Of a stretch of 45,034 nucleotides of DNA, positions 33,441-43,837 are shown piece by piece (positions within the stretch are counted from its first letter, which is position 1; the number at the start of each line of letters is the position of its first letter). Origin of the DNA: Termitomyces sp. T153. Its lineage: Eukaryota > Basidiomycota > Agaricomycetes > Agaricales > Lyophyllaceae. The stretch is from assembly GCA_018296165.2 (NCBI GenBank), contig JACKQL020000214.1, forward strand, positions 1-45,034. Direction: 5' to 3'. The position numbers and the translations under genes are program-made. Under the pieces are notes generated by a model. The model did no database searches. It was given only the letters and a program-made list of their open reading frames with translations, and was not told the origin of the DNA.

Positions 33441-33810
33441 TTAGCTGGTGGTTCATAGCTGGAATGAGCAAGGAATAGCCAGAACAGAGTGAAAATCAAA
33501 AAATTGAGGACAAGAAGGAATAGCCAGGAATAGCTGTAGCCAGTGGTAATAGTCAAAGGGAGCAAATATTGAGGACAATATAGGAATAGCCTGTGGTCAT
33601 AGCTGGAAGGAGTAAAAATTGAGGATAGCTAGTGGTAATAGCTGGAGGGAGCAAAAATTGAGGACAAGAAAAAGATACCTGGTCAGACCAGATCATGTGC
33701 CTAATAGCCAAAGGGAGCAAAAAATGAGGACAAGAAAAAAGATACCTGGTCAGACCAGATCATGTGCATAAAAACATCATGTGGGATCAAAAATTGAGGA
33801 CAAAATTTAG
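33441..33810. repeat. Imperfect tandem repeats rich in GGGAGCAAAAATTGAGGACA
   Basis: Related copies occur from about 33,490 to 33,810. Two 65-bp units starting near 33,649 and 33,714 share GATACCTGGTCAGACCAGAT. A third starts near 33,780. Earlier units add AATAGCTGG and AGTGGTAATAG. The array ends about 40 bp before the inverted-repeat arm at 33,846. Confidence 0.85.
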
Positions 33811-33845
33811 TGCTTGAAGATGGAGTAAAAGCCTTGGCTACTTTG

Positions 33846-33858
33846 TAGACCTTGGAAT
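33846..33858 (+). repeat. Right arm of the 13-bp inverted repeat
   Basis: TAGACCTTGGAAT is the exact reverse complement of 497-509. It sits 8 bp before the codon at which Ty3 polymerase similarity resumes (TGTGAC, 33,867). Confidence 0.5.
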
Positions 33859-35380
33859 GAAAGAAGTGTGACCTATATGCCAAGCACATAGAGTGTCTCT
33901 GCCATGTAATTGACTTGCAGGGTATACACCCTGATATGGAGAAGTTGAATAGGATCCAGAAGTGGCACACTCCTAGAACCTACAATGACATCCAATGGTT
34001 TGTTGGGTTGGTAAACTACATTAGGAACTTTCTGCCTGAGTATCTGCATACACTGGGCCCTTAATGGCCATGATGCAGAATGGGTTGCTAATGAAATGGC
34101 AACCCATCCACCAACAGTGTTTTGACATGATCAAGAGGATCTGTGCCAAAACCCCAGTAATATGCCTGATTGATTCTTGACATGAGGACCCCATCTGGCT
34201 CAGAGCAATGTATGGACAAGGTCCAAGCTGGCAGAAATGTCAGCCAGCTGGATTCATGTCCAAAAACTTCACCAATGCACAGCAAAACTGTGCTGTGCAT
34301 GAACTTGAAACTCTGGCAATCCTAAAAGCCCTCCTCAAGTGAGAGGATGAGCTTTTGGGGTATAAAATCTGTGTGATAACAGATCATAAAGTGCTGGAGT
34401 TCTTCAAAACTCAACAGAACTTGTCACCATGTCAACAACAGTGGCTACATGGCCTCCCAAGCTCAATTGTCAATGATTGAGACTCAAAGTTCATGTCAAA
34501 ATGGTGGCATGAACTGCATAAGTTGTTAGGAGCAAAGCTCCTGATTTCTACATTGTTTCATCTACAGATCAATGGTCAGACTGAACATGCCAATTGAAAC
34601 ATTGGTCAGATCCTGTGTATGGTGGTACAATCAGACCAAAAAGACTGCTTAAGTCAAATAAACTTAACAGAGTTCACAATAAATGCAAGCATTTCTGAGA
34701 TGACATGGTTTGCACTGTTTGAGTTGAATGGTGGATATATGCCATCTATGATATGGGAGATTAGGGCAGATACTGTGATTCCAAGGGGAATCCAGCAGTT
34801 TGCCTGCCAAACTCTAGAGAACTTGGCAGCAGCACACAACACAATTATAGAGGCATGCATCTTTCAGACATGTCTGGTCAACTCATGTTGCAAGCCTCAC
34901 CCCAAACTAGTGAAAGGTGCATTGGTGTACCTTTCAACAAAAAATCTCAACCTACTTAAAGGCAGAGCTTCCTTGCTCTGCCCTAAGTAAGTTGGGCCAT
35001 ATAGGATTCTGAAGGCCTACAGTGAGACCTCCAACTATGTATTGGAGTTGCCTACAGCACTCCAGGAACAGAGGATACATTCTAAGTTCCATGTGTTGCT
35101 GCTGCACCCATATAAGGCCAGCAACAACTCTCTGTTTCCCAACAGGCAATGCCAGAGCCTTACAATTCTGGTGCCCCAGACAACCAGGAATAGTTTGTTG
35201 ATGACCTAGTAGGTCATTGTTAGGATGGTAAGAACCTCAAGTTTGAGGTTCATTGGAGTCTTGGGGACATCACTTAGGAGTCCCTCATGACCTGCAAGAA
35301 CATAGCAGCTCTTGACAGATACTTGGAGCTGCAGGGCATGTGGCACTCTGTGCAGTTGGCTAGAAGGTCCAAGTTAACTT
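33859..35380 (+). pseudogene. pol: Ty3-type pol, right half: RT end, RNase H, integrase, chromodomain
   Basis: Starts with KCDLYAKH near 33,864, the residues that normally follow the point where 1-473 stops. Next come HVIDLQGIHPDMEKL and FVGLVNYIRNFLPE (RT thumb), then RNase H blocks (near 34,200-34,460) in broken frames. The integrase core end is QINGQTEHAN-like near 34,570, and its tail is KGALVYLSTKNLNL near 34,915. The chromodomain is near 35,190-35,290 (FVDDL.GH, LKFEV.WSLGD). Stops and frameshifts are numerous. This is a different Ty3 lineage from Gypsy-1. Confidence 0.8.
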
Positions 35381-35614
35381 GACTCAGTCCTAGAAGTCAA
35401 CAGGCTGCTGGCATGCCAATTTTTTGGCTGAGTGCAAAGTCCAACTGGACTTTGTCTTCTTCCACATTGTTGGTGCTATGCACCAACTATACAAAGGAGA
35501 CTCCTTGCTTCATGGGCAAGAAAAAGAAATGACCAGGTGAGGCAGACATAGATCTGCCAGGGTATTTGTTGAGCTCTGGGCAGAGCTCAAGAGGGGGGAG
35601 GGTCAGAGAGTAGC
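35381..35614 (+). other. 3' region after the Ty3 pol, with a purine tract
   Basis: A G-rich purine run (AAGAGGGGGGAGGG) near 35,589-35,604 could be a polypurine tract, but no TG-starting LTR is obvious after it. No gene is recognised. Confidence 0.35.
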
Positions 35615-38600
35615 TTGCTTCCTGGCTTTGGTGGCTTTGCTGCATTGGTAGGAGGCTTGGTGCTAGGGGACATAGCACCCCCAAAGATGAGAAGAGTGGC
35701 CCCAGCTCAAAGGGACATGAGGCCTGTGAGTGGGGGACCATCAGTAGTGCTAGGAGATGTAGCTCTGCCAAGCTATGCAGTGGCAATGCAGCAGTTGCAA
35801 GTGAGGGGACATGGTCTGCCCCCACAACAAGGCAGAGCAGGCAGAGGGCATGGGGGACCATTGGCCCCCCCTGAAGGAGCAGGAAGAGGATGTGGGGGAC
35901 TACCAGCCCCTCCTCAGTTTAACTTTGGGTATCCTGTCACTGCACAACCAGTGTGGTCCCAGAAGTTTCAGCAGTTTGTGATGCTACAGTTTGTTGTAGC
36001 CCCACCCCCAGTGGCTAGTCCCAGCTGTACAATGGGCACAGCAGGTCAATGACAATCTGCCACTATGTTATCACAAGTAGGGATCTAGGTCCCTGCTGCA
36101 TTGTCAGCAGATGTGATAGAGGTAGATGACAAAGGCCCAGAGTTGATTACAGCTCTGATGCAGTCATTGGCACCTTGTTGGCAGTTGTATCTGCCATTGC
36201 CTACTGGGACATGTCCTTCAGATGTGCCTTCTTCATTGTTGAGTGCATTGGGGTGACCAATGGCAACCTTCACTAGCAAAGAAAAGGGCAAGACAACTGC
36301 AATGTTGCCACCCACACTGGCACAGAAGAGTAGCACTCCCTTATCAACTGCCTGGAAGATGGTAGAGCAATGCTTTTCTGTGAAGAAGAAGAGCAAGGGC
36401 AAAGCTAAAGAGCCTAAGCCTTTGACTGCCATGAATGAGCAACTTGCTTACATGCTCCAGTGGCTTCATGAAGCCAGAGTTCCAGAGGATGTTGGTGCTG
36501 ACATCCTCAACAATCCTGTAGTGCACCTAGCACTAGCTCAAGTTCTAAATGAACTTGATGTTGTTTGAAACCAAAGGGATGAGGCCCAGGCAGACTTCTT
36601 CCATTCAGCCTTGAGGAAGGGGAAGCATGTAGCAATTCCTCCTAACCCTCCAGAGGTGAAGAAGGCTTGAACTGAGCCTTCTGTGTTTGTTGAGGAATCC
36701 TCAACTCAGAGGGCACCACTTGTGCCCTATGATAATGTCATGCCTGCTGGGGATGACCAGAGAATGTATGAGCACCCTGATTTCAAGGTGGCTTTGTCCT
36801 TTTCTGGGCCATCTAAGCCAGTGGTAGCTTCAGTGAAGCTTCCTAAACTAGCAGTTACAAAGGAGGGAGTGTCAAAGCCCTCCATGAAGCAAGCTGGCAC
36901 AACAAAGCCAGCTGCTGCAGTAGTACAGGCAGATGACCCAGTCATTTCCACCCCAATTGCCTTCCTGGCTAATGTCCCACAGAGAGCAGAAGCTGGCATG
37001 ATCAAGGTCCTCAAATTGAGGACCTACATTATGCCTGGCCTGCTGCCCCAGGAGTACATGCCCCCTGTGCATCAGGATCCTTGTGACAAAGAGTTCTTTG
37101 TCAATTAACAACAAGCTGCCCAAGCTGCAGTGGGTACCCCAGCAGTATCCAACTTGGATAGCAATGATGATGATGATGTCCCTACATCTGAACAATGTAT
37201 TCTGGACAGTGACTACAATGATGACACTGTTGAGCATTGTCACAAGGAATGGTACAATGCTAATGCCAGATGGCTGTTAGCTATCAATGCAGAGAAGTCC
37301 AAATTGGACCTCAAGCATCTCAATGATACCATGCCCAGCTGCTTTCCAGACAGCTGGGAAACTACTCTGGTTTGTGGGCACTTTGAGCATCAGAATGACT
37401 TCAGGAGTATTCTCCACCCCAACTTCTACTGGTCAACAATGACCAATGCAGTCTTTGTTGGCAACAAAGTGGTCTTTGCCCACTCCATGGAGATGGCTGG
37501 GATATCTCACATATCCCCACATTACAAATTGTTGTATTGATGGGCTCCCCATAGGATACCCAAGAATCCAGAGCAGATTTGCCTGATTCTGAAGCTCATA
37601 CAGGATAGCAGATCCAAGGTTACTATGAGGGAGCAGATTCATGCCACTCTCCTCCTCCAAGAGTTCCACCAGATCTCCTTCTACACTACTTCAGACTTGT
37701 GCAACTGCACAATGTGGCAAGTCATCCAGTTGACTTCAGCAGAGTTAGAAAAGACTCTGCCCAAGGGGGACCATCATTGGATTTTGGTTCCCTTACCCTC
37801 ATGATTGTTGGCCATGCTTGGCCATATAGACAACAACATGTGGGGAGTGGGACTTACTCAAGTGCTGATTAGCTGCCACTTCAACATTGATGCTTGGGCA
37901 TAGTACATACTGCACCATGGCCATCCAGGTTCACAGAACCTGTACTCAGGTGTTGCCATCAATGTGTCATTGCACATAGACTGATGTTTGGTCTTTGGAT
38001 ATATCTTGGGTCAGGTGCTAGCCCCAACTTCTCTGGACATACAAATGGCCTATATAAGGCTGTTAGCTATAGTGGTTGCTCAGCCACATCTCTATCAAGA
38101 TGCAGTCAACAGCTACCAGCACCATGTAGAGGAGTTCAATATGATCTCCTTCCATACTTTTACTCTGCATAGGCTGCAAATTAACAACTTCAGTGAGGTG
38201 GAGGTGATGCATCACCTTGTAGCTAACCATGTGCCCCCATTCTGGGTGAATCATGCATATACCTATCATATATGCTTCCTTGATCACTACTGGTCTGGGA
38301 GTGCACTACATGTGGACCTTCACTGTTGACTCCAAACCACTGGGATCCTCCCTGCTGTAGAGGGGTATGATGGGTGGTATGTACCCACTGCTGACAACTG
38401 GAAGTGCTTCTGCATGCTCCTTCAGATTTAAGAAAGCAGAAGGCACTCCTCTCTCATGGCTGAATGGCTGTGCTATGGAGAGGAGGGAATCTTCACTAAT
38501 CTCATGCACTGACCAGCTGAGGTGGTGAATGCCACTTTGGCAGCTGCAGTGGAGCCATCAGCTGTGGTTTTTGCAGTGAGTGCAGCTCCAACTGAGGCAG

Positions 38601-38930
38601 CCTTTGTTGTCAGTGGCTTTAGCCACTACCAACCCAGAATCAAGCTCTGGTGCATCCTCAGAGGATGCCCCTTCAGAGGAGTCCATGGAGCTGGACTATG
38701 CCAACAACCCAGCATTGACCATGCCTGTCCAACCAGCAATGACTATGCCAGTCATCCCCAGTGCTTCAGAAGTGGTGGTAGCAACTAACATTGCTACTCC
38801 CACTGCTCCTGAGGCTGGATCCAGTGGCTCCAACAATATGGCTCATGCTATATTGGAGCACTGGGCAGACATTGTGAGTGACAAGAAGGATGCAGCCTTG
38901 AAGCTGGATGAACAGGCCAGGTGAGCTACT
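35615..38930 (+). pseudogene. Long unrecognised protein frame, Gly/Pro-rich N-terminus, many stops
   Basis: I do not recognise this protein. Part 1 (35,615-36,052) is rich in Gly, Pro and Arg, with repeated RGHG-like units. Part 2 (36,260-36,568) has a basic patch (KKKSKGKAKEPK) and a helical LAYMLQWLHEARVPEDVGAD. Part 3 (37,130-37,540) has an acidic run and WYNANARWLLAINAEKSKLD. Part 4 (about 37,660-38,510) stays in one frame through stops and contains GVGLTQVLISCHFNIDAW, VFGYILGQVLAP and HLVANHVPPFWVNHAYTY. Stops in part 4 are mostly TGA, with some TAG and TAA, as if CGA/CGG codons had been lost. It could be a retroelement protein or a repeated host gene. No catalytic motif is evident. Confidence 0.45.
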
Positions 38931-39021
38931 ATATGAGGTCACCCTATGATGTCAATATATACAGGCACTAGTGGCTCACTCTTCTCACTCAGTGCATTTG
39001 GATAGCATGCTGAGATACACT

Positions 39022-39026
39022 CTGTC
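39022..39026 (+). repeat. Target-site copy next to the solo LTR (CTGTC)
   Basis: CTGTC precedes the solo LTR, and CTATC (39,469-39,473) follows it. They differ by one G-to-A change, consistent with an old 5-bp duplication. Confidence 0.65.
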
Positions 39027-39468
39027 TGTCAGGGGATGTCCCACTTGGTTTCCCTTCCCCTTCTCCAGTTCTTGTCAGATTTCCTCTGCTATAGTTTTCC
39101 TTCATTCTCCTTTCTTTTCCCTATCTATTTGTCCTAGTTTCAGCCCTCAGGCTGCACTGGTTCTCTGTCACTAATTCAGACAAGTGTGACTCCTTTGACA
39201 CTGCCACCAGCTTATGTAACTGCTGACCAATTGCTGACACATCACTTTTGTCTTGTTTCTCTGTCATACTGTACAGTTGTTTCTCATGCTTCTGAAGCCT
39301 CTGAAGTGTTACACCTGGCCTAAGGAATCCCCAGACTTGTTCTCATTGGATCTCCCTTTGCCAGGTGAGTATTTTATCTCAATAGACACTGTACAGTATT
39401 GAATAGACTTTGGCTTTCCCTTTGCCAGTTGTGTGATTGAGCCACAGCCTCCAGAGGTCATCCTTACA
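39027..39468 (+). mobile_element. Solo LTR of the Gypsy-1 family
   Basis: 442 bp from TGTCAGGGGATG to TTACA, collinear with the Gypsy-1 LTRs over the whole length. No internal element sequence is attached on either side. It probably arose by recombination between two LTRs of a full copy. Confidence 0.9.
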
Positions 39469-39855
39469 CTATCCACATAGATTTGTTTGATTCTACCATG
39501 ATTTAACATAGGAATTTGTACTTGAAATTCCAGTGCACTCTCAAGGGTGGGATGCTGTATCCCACCCTTTCTCTGTCATTTACTATCCTTGTTTTTCTTG
39601 GAAAGTGAGTCTGTTGACAGACTCAACAGGGGGGTATGTAATAGAGTGCCCATTCCTTACCTTTACTGTGGTGCAATACAATGATAATATTTAATTATAC
39701 AGATAGCATCACATGACACTATTTCTAAAAGTACTATACAATTACCTATGTAAGGGAGTGCCTTACTTCATACTTTGTAAACAGAACTATCTACTGGTTT
39801 TGACTTACAAAGTGTGAACCATAAGCTGCACAACCCATAACAGAAATGTTACATG
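39469..39855. other. Spacer between the solo LTR and Gypsy-2
   Basis: No gene recognised. Near 39,626-39,660 the sequence AACAGGGGGGTA followed by TGTAATAGAGTGCCC looks like a polypurine tract with an LTR start from a third LTR family. I cannot find its other end. Confidence 0.35.
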
Positions 39856-40500
39856 GTGTCCATCTGCAATCATAGTACCATGCCATGTCCTCCTTGGCCT
39901 TCACCAATGCAACTTTTGCCTCCTCCTGTGCCCTCTTCATCTGGTTGACAAACTTGTTGATGGAGTCATTCTCAGAGGGGCATGCCCAAGGTTCAAATCC
40001 CATGTGAGGATAGCTGCCAGTATTCAGGAAGAATGGAGTCATCTGCATGGAAGAGTGAACATGGTTGTTGTATTGGAATTCAGTGTCAGGCAGCAGCTCA
40101 TTCCAATCATCCTGCCTCTCATTACAAAACAGGCAGAGATACTGTTCCAATTCCTGGTGAACATGTTCTGTCTGTCCATCTGACTGAGAGTGATAGGCTG
40201 TAGTGGTGTGGAGCTTCACTCCTAGCAGGCAATACAGTTCCCAAGTGAACTCCACCACAAACTGGGGGCCCCAGTCAGAGACATACTCATCCAACAGTCC
40301 ATGGAGCTTCCAGACATTCTTGCAATACAGACTGGCCACTGCCAAGGTAGAGCATGTTGTGTGGGTGGGGATGAAGTGGGCTCATTTGCTATAGAGGTCC
40401 ACCACTACCATCACAGCATTGTACTCATGAGCATCTGGAGTTTCACAATGAAGTATACTGATGCAACACTCCAGTGAGCCATTGGAATAGGGAGAGGGTG
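39856..40500 (-). pseudogene. Gypsy-2 integrase, truncated
   Basis: The frame 39,791-40,345 contains SDWGPQFVVEFTWELY, AYHSQSDGQTEH, FCNERQDDWNELL and EFQYNNHVHSS, matching Gypsy-1 integrase 13,340-13,830. It includes the second catalytic Asp (VSDWGPQ) and keeps FTW where Gypsy-1 has a stop. It ends abruptly at the left break near 39,856. Upstream parts up to about 40,700 continue in broken frames. Confidence 0.85.
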
Positions 40501-40722
40501 GAGCTGCCCCATGGGTGCCTGGCAGCAAGGCTTGGTGTGGAGGCAGAGATCACAGGTGCTAGTATAGGTGCCTACATATCAGGAGATTTGAAGCCACCAG
40601 TAATTCTGGGATACCAGCTCCAATGTCTTCCACCTTCTAGGATGTCCAGCTACTCAAGAGTTGTGATGTTGCTCCACAATGTGTTGGCAAAGTTCTGGAA
40701 TGTTAGGCATGTAGATGCATCC

Positions 40723-41230
40723 TCAGAAGGTCAGAAATCCATCCTCTTGGACCACAATCCCTTCTAGAGCACAGATAGCAAAGAGCTCTGGCTTAAGGAG
40801 GACAATGTTGTTTTTATTCCCTGCCCCTACCTTTGCTCTATACTCCTTACAGGTTTCTTCTGCACAAGTCATGCAACAACAAGGACAGTGGCTCATCTTA
40901 ACCTCACTCTTTGTCCAGTCAATCTCTGGATTGTGTTCATATAGCCAGGTGAACCCCAAGATCATGTCTTGCTTCCCCAAACTTGTGACAGCAAAAGCAG
41001 CTCACTCAGTGGTCTCAGTAGTAGAGGACTAGGTCCACCACCAAGCAAATAGAGCCAGCTTAATTGAGTGTGCCATCAACATTGTATGCAGGGATAGGAC
41101 AAGCTAGGGGGCAAGTGGTGAGACAGTGCTGTTGCATGTAGTCTGTGTCAAGGAAGAGGCCTGTTGCCCTACTGTCAAGCAGGGCAACCACACTTTGGGT
41201 CTGCTGGGTGTCAACTGTCTCAATTTCTAC
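40723..41230 (-). pseudogene. Gypsy-2 protease joined in frame to the post-RNase H linker
   Basis: The protease block near 41,180 reads ALLDSRATG, keeping the Asp that Gypsy-1 has lost but with Gly changed to Arg. GKQDMILGFTWLYEHNPEID follows at 40,980. After YRAKV the frame jumps to NNIVLLKPELFAICALEGI, which in Gypsy-1 lies about 1.64 kb further on (about 11,072 joined to about 12,714). The jump keeps the reading frame. RT and RNase H are therefore absent. Confidence 0.85.
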
Positions 41231-42550
41231 TTGTAGCTTCAGAGAGTTGGCAGAAGGGGTAGAAGCAACAATGTAGCAACATGGGAGACAACTTTCTCAT
41301 GCAGGAATCTGGAGATGTGAGTTTGAGGTGTCTCCAGCAGAGACTTTAGCTGCAGAGGGAGTTTGTACATCAGACATCAGAGGAGGGGCTTATCATTTCA
41401 GGTGTAGTATCAAGAGCAGCAACAGATGTATTTGCTTCTATGGACTGGAAGGCAAAAAGATTAGCACTAGGCAATGGTAGCATACAGTTCATCTGTTGCC
41501 CTTTTAAAAATCCTCCACCAACTCTGCTAGAACCTCCTCCAATACATTGGCCACTTTGTTGGAGTAGATTGCCACCAGTGCATTGGGAGAGGAGGTTCTA
41601 ATTGCATCTCTGGCTGCTAGGACTTGGATGAGCAGCTCTTCTTGCTCTGATGCAGACAGGTAGTGGACTTCTAGCCCTTGAGAACAGTAGCATGCAAAGT
41701 GACCTGCCTTTCCACAGTGTCAACACAATAGAGTGGTAGAGGGCCACTGTTGAAAGGCTTCCACATCCATTGGGACTCCTTGGAGTAAGGAGTGCAAGGG
41801 GGCAACAGAGCAGGCATGGAAGGGGGAGCCTGGGGGAAGAACCCACCATGAGAGAAAGGAAGTGTCAAGGGTTGTGTCTGCTGCAGCTCATATTGCAGTT
41901 CCATCAACTGCCACTGCTCACATGCCACCTTGTACTAGGTATTGACATGCTCATCATTTGGGCATCCCTCTGCCATACTATCAATACAATCCATGAGAGG
42001 GGTGAAGTCCATCATGGAAGGTGAAGCAGAGTTGCAGACCATCTGGATAGCCAGCCTGTTTAACTAAGGCACAGAAGGAATCAATGTACTCATCTAGTGA
42101 CTGCTTCTCTTGACCATACTGTGTTTGGTCTCAAAGGGAAAGAGCTGCAGTCTTGGCAGGGTCAAGGGGAAAGAACTCAACTTCAAACTCCTTCTCAAAC
42201 TCCATTCAGCCAGAAAAACTCTTAACTCCTCCAGGGCATCAAAAAATGCACAGTGCATAGGTTGAAGCTTGGCATGCCTTCATGTGAAAGAGAACCCAGG
42301 CAATTTTCAAGGTGTCAGAGGCAAAGGCTTCACCACTCAACTGAATATAGGTGATGCAAGACTGGAGGAAACATTCCCCAACTCTATGGTCCCTATCAAA
42401 TACATCAGGAAGCACAAGGCAAGGAAGTTTAGAGCAGGGGGTGGCAACCTCTGAGCTAGGTGCAGAAGAGAATCTTGCTGCAGCTGCTGGGGGTCCCAGG
42501 GGAAGAGTAGGAGTGAGGGGGAGACATTCCAGGAGGGCCTGGAGGGAAAG

Positions 42551-42555
42551 GGACA
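42551..42555 (+). repeat. Target-site duplication of the young LTR (GGACA)
   Basis: GGACA here and at 43,555-43,559 directly flanks the 999-bp insert. Removing the insert and one copy gives GGGACACTGCTTC, matching the uninterrupted gag of Gypsy-1. Confidence 0.92.
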
Positions 42556-43554
42556 TGTCAGGTTCCGCTGACGACGGGGGCTCAGTACACTGGCGAGTCC
42601 TTACTAGGCGGACACGATGTCCTGCGCTTATAACCAGGCGTCCGGAGTTGGAGCGGAGGTGGGGAAAGCTTGCAAGGGGTCCCTAGGGATAGCGGCCCGA
42701 GTAAGTCCTGAGTGATTCAGAGGGGTCTAAGACCGGAGGTACTGGTCATTGACCCAGGGCGTGTGTCAGGCCTAGTTAGTGGGCGCACAAGTAGATTGCG
42801 GGGTAGGCAGAGGCTTCTCGGCTGTTGGGGGGCGGGGTCGGAGTTGGACAGGGGATTACCGGGGCTTGGTGGGTTCCGGGGCCGAGCGGGTAGCGAGGTC
42901 CGGAGTTGTCGTTAAGGATGTTCAGGTCGTGGCACGTGCGCGGAGTTCGTACTGACGTAGGGAGCAAGGGAACTTCAGAGGAACAAAGGAAATATGTACA
43001 TTTGAGACAAGACGGAGACGAGACGAGACTGAGAAAAGATAGATTCGAAACCTAGAAACAGAAATAGAGACGAGACGAGAGACGAAACATAGGAAACCGG
43101 TAAAATGTAATATCAAGACTAAAGTTTGAGGAGTTATTCTATGACTTATATACCGACTACTGGGTGCCTCCGAGGCAGCGGATATGATGGCGGGGGTTGA
43201 CGGAGCTGTGCTGAGTCGACGGGTGTCGGGTACAACCCAAGGTCGGGCCGCTGCTTTATTCTGATGGGATCAGTTGGGGGCGCGGCCGCTCCGGGGACGT
43301 AGTGACACTCCGGGACGGGTCGGGTAAACTAGGGTAGGGGGTCGGGGACGTATGACATGGCCAGGAATGGTGGGGGAAGGTTTCAAGGGGGTGTTGATGG
43401 CTACGGAGAGGGAGTTGCCATCGGGGTTTGCCGGAGGAGCGTCGGAGTTGTCCAGTGTGGGCGTCAAAAGTGTGGGCGGGGTCCCGGGGAGTTAGGCGGG
43501 AAATCGGGAGGGGTTGAGAGCAGTGTCTAGGGAGCTAGGGAGCGGGTCGTGACA
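42556..43554 (-). mobile_element. 999-bp CpG-rich solo LTR from an unidentified LTR retrotransposon
   Basis: Flanked by a perfect 5-bp duplication GGACA and bounded by TGTCA...TGACA, a 5-bp terminal inverted repeat with TG...CA ends. By my count it has about 70 CpG, while the surrounding DNA is nearly free of CpG. The minus orientation is suggested by a TATA-box-like TATATAAG at about 43,146-43,153 on that strand. No coding sequence of the parent element is present. The reading frames inside it are not convincing genes. The intact TSD and retained CpG indicate a young insertion. Confidence 0.9.
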
Positions 43555-43837
43555 GGACACTGCTTCAGTGGTTTGACAAAGCCCAGTGAGTTCAGCAGTG
43601 CAGGAGGTAAGGGAGGCTTGAGTGAGTTGAACCTGTGTCTCTAGAAACAACAAATAACTCCAGGCATCATCCTGGGGGCTTGAAGCATCAGGAACAGGTG
43701 CTGGAGGGGTTGGTTTGGTCATGGGAGAAGCATAGGGAGCACTAAGACACTAGTAGGAGAGACCTTTTGAGGAACCAAGTACAGACTCAGGCAATCAAAA
43801 AGGAGTCTCCCAGACCAAATCTAAAGACTTGTTTTGC

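Larger units (their letters stand above)
41540..43722 (-). pseudogene. gag: Gypsy-2 gag, split by a solo LTR
   Basis: Starts at 43,722 with MTKPTPPAPVPDASS, then LFLETQVQLTQASLT and TTEAVS, where the frame is cut by the inserted LTR. It resumes at 42,550 with LQALLECLPL, followed by LPDVFDRDHRVGECFLQS and ITYIQLSGEAF. Further segments at 41,671-41,928 contain QWQLMELQYELQQTQPL. The zinc-knuckle region near 41,690-41,730 is degenerate (YCVDTVERQ). Breaks also occur near 42,235 and 41,935. Confidence 0.8.

Noticed and set aside
33237..33444. Small membrane-like protein rich in Phe/Leu/Ile
   Set aside because: It is a translation of A/T-rich low-complexity DNA with no homology or context support.
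42556..43554. CpG island promoter or GC-rich coding gene
   Set aside because: The segment has LTR-type ends and a perfect 5-bp target duplication inside a gag gene, and its frames do not resemble proteins.
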